A DNA stretch of 64,000 nt from contig NZ_UEXK01000004.1 in NCBI RefSeq assembly GCF_900491935.1, positions 4,479,267 to 4,543,266 on the forward strand. Direction: 5' to 3'. The first letter of the stretch is position 1. Each line of letters starts with the position of its first letter. The notes under the pieces were generated by a model. The model ran no database searches and had not been told where the DNA came from. It saw only the letters and a list, made by a program, of their open reading frames with translations. Of this stretch, positions 60,337-64,000 are shown piece by piece. The DNA comes from Klenkia terrae (GTDB taxonomy: Bacteria; Actinomycetota; Actinomycetes; Mycobacteriales; Geodermatophilaceae). Both the position numbers and the translations under genes were made by a program.

Positions 60337-61140
60337 TCAGTTGCCGTCGGGGTCAGCGTATTGGGGCTCGTCGAGGGGGCGCAGCGCGTCCACGACGACC
60401 TGGTCGGACTGCACGATCCGGACGTCGCCGCCCTCCCGGCGGACCGTGGCGCTCACCCCGCCCGGGATGTCCATGGCGGTGGCCAGCACCTGCGGCTCGC
60501 CGATCACGACGAAGACGTAGGGGGCGGTGACGGCCTGGCCGTCGATGCTCAGCGCGCCGGCGGTGCCGGTCACCGCGCTGCTCACGCCGATCCGGACGTC
60601 GTCGACCTGCATGGTCTCCGCACCGGCGCCGCGCAGCTCCTGGACGGCGTTGAGCAGGATGGCCGGGGTGATCTCCCCGGCCGGGTCGGTGAGCGTCATG
60701 GTCAGCCCCTGGCCCTGGGCGGCCAGGCTGCCGTTGAGGATGCCCAGCTCGGTGGCCCGCTGCTGCGCCTCGGCCAGGGCCGCCGCGGACTGGCTGTCGG
60801 TGTCGGTGAGCTGGTCGAGGGCGGTCCGCTGCTCGGAGATCTGCTGGCGCAGCCGGTCCTCGCGGGAGTTGACGTCGTCGAGGATGCTGACCAGGTCCTC
60901 CTCGCGGGCCCGGTCGTAGTCCTCGCCGCCGTCATGGCTGCGCACCTGGACGGCGAAGGCGAAGCCCAGCAGCAGGGTGAGCGCGCCGATCAGCGCGGCG
61001 GCCAGCCGGTCCCGCCGGCCGTGCCGCAGCTGGTGCCAGACGGACGGAGGCCGGGCCTCCCCCACCGTCTCGGGCTCGGTCTCGACGGCGTCGGGCCCGG
61101 GAGCCTCGGGCTCGGGCCGGGCCGGGTCCTGGTCGGTCAT
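60337..61140 (-). CDS. DUF881 family membrane protein
   Basis: 267 residues, equivalent to Rv1825. Cytoplasmic N-terminal 60 residues rich in Pro/Glu, one membrane helix (AAALIGALTLLLGFAFAVQV), a coiled-coil (YDRAREEDLVSILDDVNSREDRLRQQISEQRTALDQL) and the extracellular DUF881 domain (LTMTLTDPAGEITPAILLNAVQELRGAGAETMQVDDVRIG). Members have been linked to cell division or wall processes near sbp. GGGAGG precedes ATG 61140. Confidence 0.92.
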   Translation of the reverse strand: MTDQDPARPEPEAPGPDAVETEPETVGEARPPSVWHQLRHGRRDRLAAALIGALTLLLGFAFAVQVRSHDGGEDYDRAREEDLVSILDDVNSREDRLRQQISEQRTALDQLTDTDSQSAAALAEAQQRATELGILNGSLAAQGQGLTMTLTDPAGEITPAILLNAVQELRGAGAETMQVDDVRIGVSSAVTGTAGALSIDGQAVTAPYVFVVIGEPQVLATAMDIPGGVSATVRREGGDVRIVQSDQVVVDALRPLDEPQYADPDGN

Positions 61141-61153
61141 GGCTGCCTCCCGC

Positions 61154-61486
61154 TCAGGCCCGGAAGAGGTGCCGGCGGATGGCGGCGGCGTTGCCGAAGA
61201 TGCGGATGCCCAGCACGACCACGACCGCGGTCGACAGCTGGGCGCCGACGCCCAGCTGGTCGCCCAGGAACACGATCAGCGCGGCCACCACCACGTTGGA
61301 CACGAAGGACACCACGAACACCTTGGCGTCGAAGATCCCGTCGAACCGGGCGCGGATGCCGCCGAAGACGGCGTCCAGGGCCGCGACGACCGCGATCGGC
61401 AGGTAGGGCTGCAGCCACACCGGGACGCTGGGGTCCAGCAGCAGGCCGAGCACCACGCCCACCGCGAGGCCGAGGATGGGGATCAC
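61154..61486 (-). CDS. sbp: Small basic protein Sbp
   Basis: 110 residues, three membrane helices: PILGLAVGVVLGLLLDPSVP, FVVSFVSNVVVAALIVFLGD and AQLSTAVVVVLGIRIFGNAAAIRRHLFRA, with YLPIAVVAALDAVFGGIRARFDGIFDAKVF as the conserved loop. Known as the neighbour of division genes in Gram-positives; function unclear. It is flanked by two DUF881 genes, exactly as Rv1824. Confidence 0.93.
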   Translation of the reverse strand: MIPILGLAVGVVLGLLLDPSVPVWLQPYLPIAVVAALDAVFGGIRARFDGIFDAKVFVVSFVSNVVVAALIVFLGDQLGVGAQLSTAVVVVLGIRIFGNAAAIRRHLFRA

Positions 61487-61490
61487 CGGG

Positions 61491-62411
61491 TCAGTCTCCG
61501 TCGTCCGTGGGGGCGCCGTCGGCCGGGGTGCCCGCGTCGGTGGTCGGGTCGACCGGCCGCGCGGAGCGCAGCTCGACGCTGCCGGCGCCGGTCAGCTCGA
61601 GGCCGTCGCTGCGGACCAGGTCGAACTGCCAGTCGTAGGTCACCGCGAGCTGGCCGAGGTTGCGGACCTCGGGCGAGGTGAGGAAGCCGTTGTTCAGGCC
61701 GACCGGGTCGCCGATCGCCTCGACGACGTACGGGCTGGTGACCGGGCGCAGGTCGACCAGGATCGCGCCGCCGGCCTGCCGGATCGTGGTGGTCGGCCCC
61801 AGTCGCTGGCCGTCGACGCTGATCGCCTCGGCCCCGGCCGCCCACAGCGCGTTGACCAGCAGCTGCAGGTCCCGGTCGAGCACCTGGGCGATCTGGTCGT
61901 CGGCGGCGCCGGTGGCCACCGGGTCGTCGTCGGCGGAGGGCAGCGCGTTGCCCAGGGTCACGGTCAACCCGGGCCCGGTCACCGGTTCGGCGGCCGCACC
62001 GGCCTCGGCCTCGGCGAGCCGGCCCAGTGCCCGCTGGCCCACGGTGGACGCCGACAGCGCCTGGTCGCGCGCGGTGCCGACGTCGGTCTGCAGCTGGGCG
62101 AGCGTGGCGACCAGGTCGTCGGTCACGGCCGACTCGCGGTCGATGTCGGCGATCAGCGCCGCCCGGCGCTCCTCGCGCTCGGGCGCGGCCGCCGAGGCCT
62201 CGTCGTAGGTGAGCGCGGCCAGGAAGCCGGCCAGCACCATGACCACCGCGACCAGGACCTGCCACCCGCGCCGGACCCGGCGCGGCGGCGCGGTGCCCGC
62301 GGCCCGGGCGGCGGCCGCCTGCGCGTAGGCCGGGTCCAGGGTCTCGGCCAGCACCTGGTCGAGCAGGGAGGCGCCCAGCGAGCGGGTGCGGGAGGCCTGC
62401 TGGGTGCTCAC
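61491..62411 (-). CDS. DUF881 family membrane protein
   Basis: 306 residues from GTG 62411, the Rv1823 equivalent. Cytoplasmic N terminus SLGASLLDQVLAETLDPAYAQAAA, one membrane helix (GWQVLVAVVMVLAGFLAALTY), coiled coil EREERRAALIADIDRESAVTDDLVATLAQLQTDVG and DUF881 (LTVTLGNALPS, LLVNALWAAGAEAISVDGQRLGPTTTIRQAGGAILVDLRPVTSPYVVEAIGD). Its start overlaps the pgsA stop by 4 bases, and sbp follows after 4 bases. Confidence 0.92.
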   Translation of the reverse strand: MSTQQASRTRSLGASLLDQVLAETLDPAYAQAAAARAAGTAPPRRVRRGWQVLVAVVMVLAGFLAALTYDEASAAAPEREERRAALIADIDRESAVTDDLVATLAQLQTDVGTARDQALSASTVGQRALGRLAEAEAGAAAEPVTGPGLTVTLGNALPSADDDPVATGAADDQIAQVLDRDLQLLVNALWAAGAEAISVDGQRLGPTTTIRQAGGAILVDLRPVTSPYVVEAIGDPVGLNNGFLTSPEVRNLGQLAVTYDWQFDLVRSDGLELTGAGSVELRSARPVDPTTDAGTPADGAPTDDGD

Positions 62412-63025
62412 CGCTCCGCCCGGCTCTGCCGCACCAGGCCGACGGCCTGCACGACGTAGAGGACGCCGGAGAGCAGGTACAGCGCGCCGCCCCAGATGGT
62501 CAGCGCGTAGGCCGGCGGCGCGATGACGGTGGCCAGCCAGCCCGTGCCGTCGGCCATCAGCAGGCCGGGGAAGGCGTACAGCAGGATGAAGGTGGCGGCC
62601 TTGCCGAGGTAGTGCACCTGCAGCGGCGGCCAGCCGTACCGGCGCAGCACCAGCAGGACGACGGCCAGGACCAGCTCCCGGACGACGATGACCGCCACGA
62701 ACCACAGCGGGACGACGTCGCGCAGCACGAAGGCCACCAGCGTGGCCACGATGTAGAGCCGGTCGGCCGCGGGGTCCAGCAGCGCGCCGAGCTTGCTGGA
62801 CTGGCCGAGCACCCGCGCCAGCTTGCCGTCGGCCCAGTCGGTGACGCCGGAGACCATGAGGACCACGACGGCCCAGCCGTCGGCCTCGGGCCCCAGCAGC
62901 AGCCAGAGGAACAGCGGGACACCCAGCAGCCGGAGCACCGACAGCGCGTTGGGCACCGTCCACACCCGGTCACCGAGGTCGTCGCGGGAGACCGCGGCGG
63001 TGCCCTGCGAACCAGCCGTCGTCAC
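62408..63025 (-). CDS. pgsA: CDP-diacylglycerol--glycerol-3-phosphate phosphatidyltransferase-like
   Basis: 205 residues, CDP-alcohol phosphatidyltransferase family. The catalytic signature reads DWADGKLARVLGQSSKLGALLDPAADR, matching DGxxAR...G...D...D. About six membrane helices (VVVLMVSGVTDWADG, LYIVATLVAFVLRDVVPLW, VIVVRELVLAVVLLVL). Corresponds to PgsA2 of M. tuberculosis, whose substrate is less certain than PgsA1. GGGGGAGGA precedes the GTG. First gene of the DUF881-sbp-DUF881 operon. Confidence 0.9.
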   Translation of the reverse strand: MTTAGSQGTAAVSRDDLGDRVWTVPNALSVLRLLGVPLFLWLLLGPEADGWAVVVLMVSGVTDWADGKLARVLGQSSKLGALLDPAADRLYIVATLVAFVLRDVVPLWFVAVIVVRELVLAVVLLVLRRYGWPPLQVHYLGKAATFILLYAFPGLLMADGTGWLATVIAPPAYALTIWGGALYLLSGVLYVVQAVGLVRQSRAER

Positions 63026-63070
63026 GCCGTCCTCCCCCGTCTCCGCGCCCGTGGTCGGGCGCTGCCCAGG

Positions 63071-64000
63071 CTAGTGCCCGGGTCCGACAGGTTCCGGTTC
63101 CCCGGGCCGGCCGGGTGCGGTGGGTGCCGGCAGGTCGAGCACGCGGCTGGTCTGCAGCCGCCAGGCGAGGTGGGCGACGCCGGCGCGGAGGCGGCCGAGC
63201 CCGTCGAGCGGGTCGAAGCCCAGCGTCGTCGTGATGATCTCCAGCCGGTGCTGCAGCGTGCTGTGGTGGATGCCCAGGGCGCGGGCTGCCTGCCGCGCGG
63301 ACCCGCTGGTGGTCAGCGCGTCCAGCGTCGCCGCACCCCAGGGGTGCTCGTCCACCGCGGCGACCAGCTGGACGTCGGGGTGGTGCGCCCCGGCCGGCTC
63401 CTCGGCGAACATGCTGACCAGCCCGGCGTAGGCGTCGGCCCCCACCGAGCGGGTGGCGCCGCGCCCGCACAGCCGCAGCGCGACCACGGAGGTGCGGAAC
63501 GAGTGGTCCAGGTGGTCGGGCGTGGTGGCCACGCCGACCCCGCTGGGGCCGGCCTGCACGACCGCGGTGGCCGCGGGCACGACCAGGGTGTGCAGCGGCC
63601 CGTGCGCGGTCGGGACGACGTCCTCGGGGCCGCCGGGGTGCTCGGCCCACACCGCGAACAGCGGCGCGGTCACCACCCGGTAGGAGGCGGTCGTGGACAG
63701 CCCGAGCGCCGCGGCCGCGGTGCGCCGCCGGTCGGCGGGCAGGTCACCGTCCACCAGCACGGCCAGGTGCCGGCGGGCGTCGGGGGCGCCGGCGTCCCGG
63801 TCGTGCCGCAGGCGGACGGCCAGGGCCAGCCGCTCCAGGACGATGGCGTCGTTGGCCTCGGCCGGGCCGGTCCGCTCCAGCCAGACGCAGGTGCCCGGTC
63901 CCGCCGGGGTGGCCCCCGCGGGCGGACCGTCCGGGGGCGGTCCGTCGGCGAGCTCGCCGCGCGGGGTGACCCGGACCGTGCGGGCGGGCCGCTGCTGGCC
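63071..64000 (-). CDS. PucR-like helix-turn-helix regulator, 5' end outside window
   Basis: Open frame enters from the right edge and ends at TAG 63071, so at least 309 residues are visible. The C-terminal helix-turn-helix is of the PucR/CdaR type: AAVDEHPWGAATLDALTTSGSARQAARALGIHHSTLQHRLEIITTTLGFDPLDGLGRLRAGVAHLAWRL. The upstream part (GTCVWLERTGPAEANDAIVLERLALAVRLRHDRD and later LHTLVVPAATAVVQAGPSG) looks like the PucR GGDEF-like/sensor region. Effector unknown. Confidence 0.85.
   Translation of the reverse strand, partial: GQQRPARTVRVTPRGELADGPPPDGPPAGATPAGPGTCVWLERTGPAEANDAIVLERLALAVRLRHDRDAGAPDARRHLAVLVDGDLPADRRRTAAAALGLSTTASYRVVTAPLFAVWAEHPGGPEDVVPTAHGPLHTLVVPAATAVVQAGPSGVGVATTPDHLDHSFRTSVVALRLCGRGATRSVGADAYAGLVSMFAEEPAGAHHPDVQLVAAVDEHPWGAATLDALTTSGSARQAARALGIHHSTLQHRLEIITTTLGFDPLDGLGRLRAGVAHLAWRLQTSRVLDLPAPTAPGRPGEPEPVGPGH

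Overview
The window comes from a very high-GC actinobacterial chromosome. It carries pafA/pafBC, HelY, RbpA, GarA, FtsR-type MerR regulators, small basic protein/DUF881 proteins and a DUF222 (13E12-type) HNH protein, all actinobacterial hallmarks. The style of the gene set suggests the Geodermatophilaceae or a relative, but that is inference only.

Layout. 1-12.1 kb: pafA, a DUF3866 gene, pafBC, tatAC, a lipid kinase, helY, a DUF4333 membrane protein and a 5'-3' exonuclease, in the order of M. tuberculosis Rv2097c-Rv2090. 12.2-16.6 kb: an Lrp/AsnC regulator behind a possible 15-codon leaderless ORF, an intein-split radical SAM gene, a PlsC acyltransferase and an acetyltransferase. 16.6-23.4 kb: a divergent lysine mutase locus (kamA against kdd-amidohydrolase-kamD-kamE-kal), with every junction of the rightward operon overlapping. 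23.7-26.6 kb: lnt, a Ppm1-type mannosyltransferase and fxsA, coupled for lipoprotein and mannolipid assembly. 26.6-28.1 kb: an IS30-family element sitting in the loop of a strong hairpin between fxsA and rbpA. 28.1-34.3 kb: rbpA; a gdpD-plsC-MFS-tdk operon; small proteins; a YefM/YoeB-type toxin-antitoxin pair. About 34.63 kb: a near-perfect actinobacterial dif site. 34.7-49.7 kb: mixed metabolic genes (TrmL, DapA-like, VOC proteins, isochorismatase, HlyIII, Rieske, M50 protease, a GH65 phosphorylase with its sugar phosphomutase, CoaA) and one frameshifted TPR gene. 50.3-53.9 kb: a DUF222/HNH gene flanked by two gene-poor stretches, then an aminopeptidase P. 54-63 kb: gcvP, MerR, DUF151, FtsR-like MerR, garA, gcvH, DUF881, sbp, DUF881 and pgsA, matching M. 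tuberculosis Rv1832-Rv1822. The window ends inside a PucR-like regulator.

The dif site coincides with a strand switch of the G-rich heptamer GGGGGAG. By eye it is on the + strand at about 14 places left of dif and on the - strand at about 17 places right of it, whatever the gene orientation. Together these place the replication terminus inside this window.

A recurrent start architecture, TAnnnT followed by 6-7 bases and then ATG/GTG, appears at 14 starts and implies widespread leaderless transcription; it was used to choose several start codons. No tRNA, rRNA or CRISPR array was seen.
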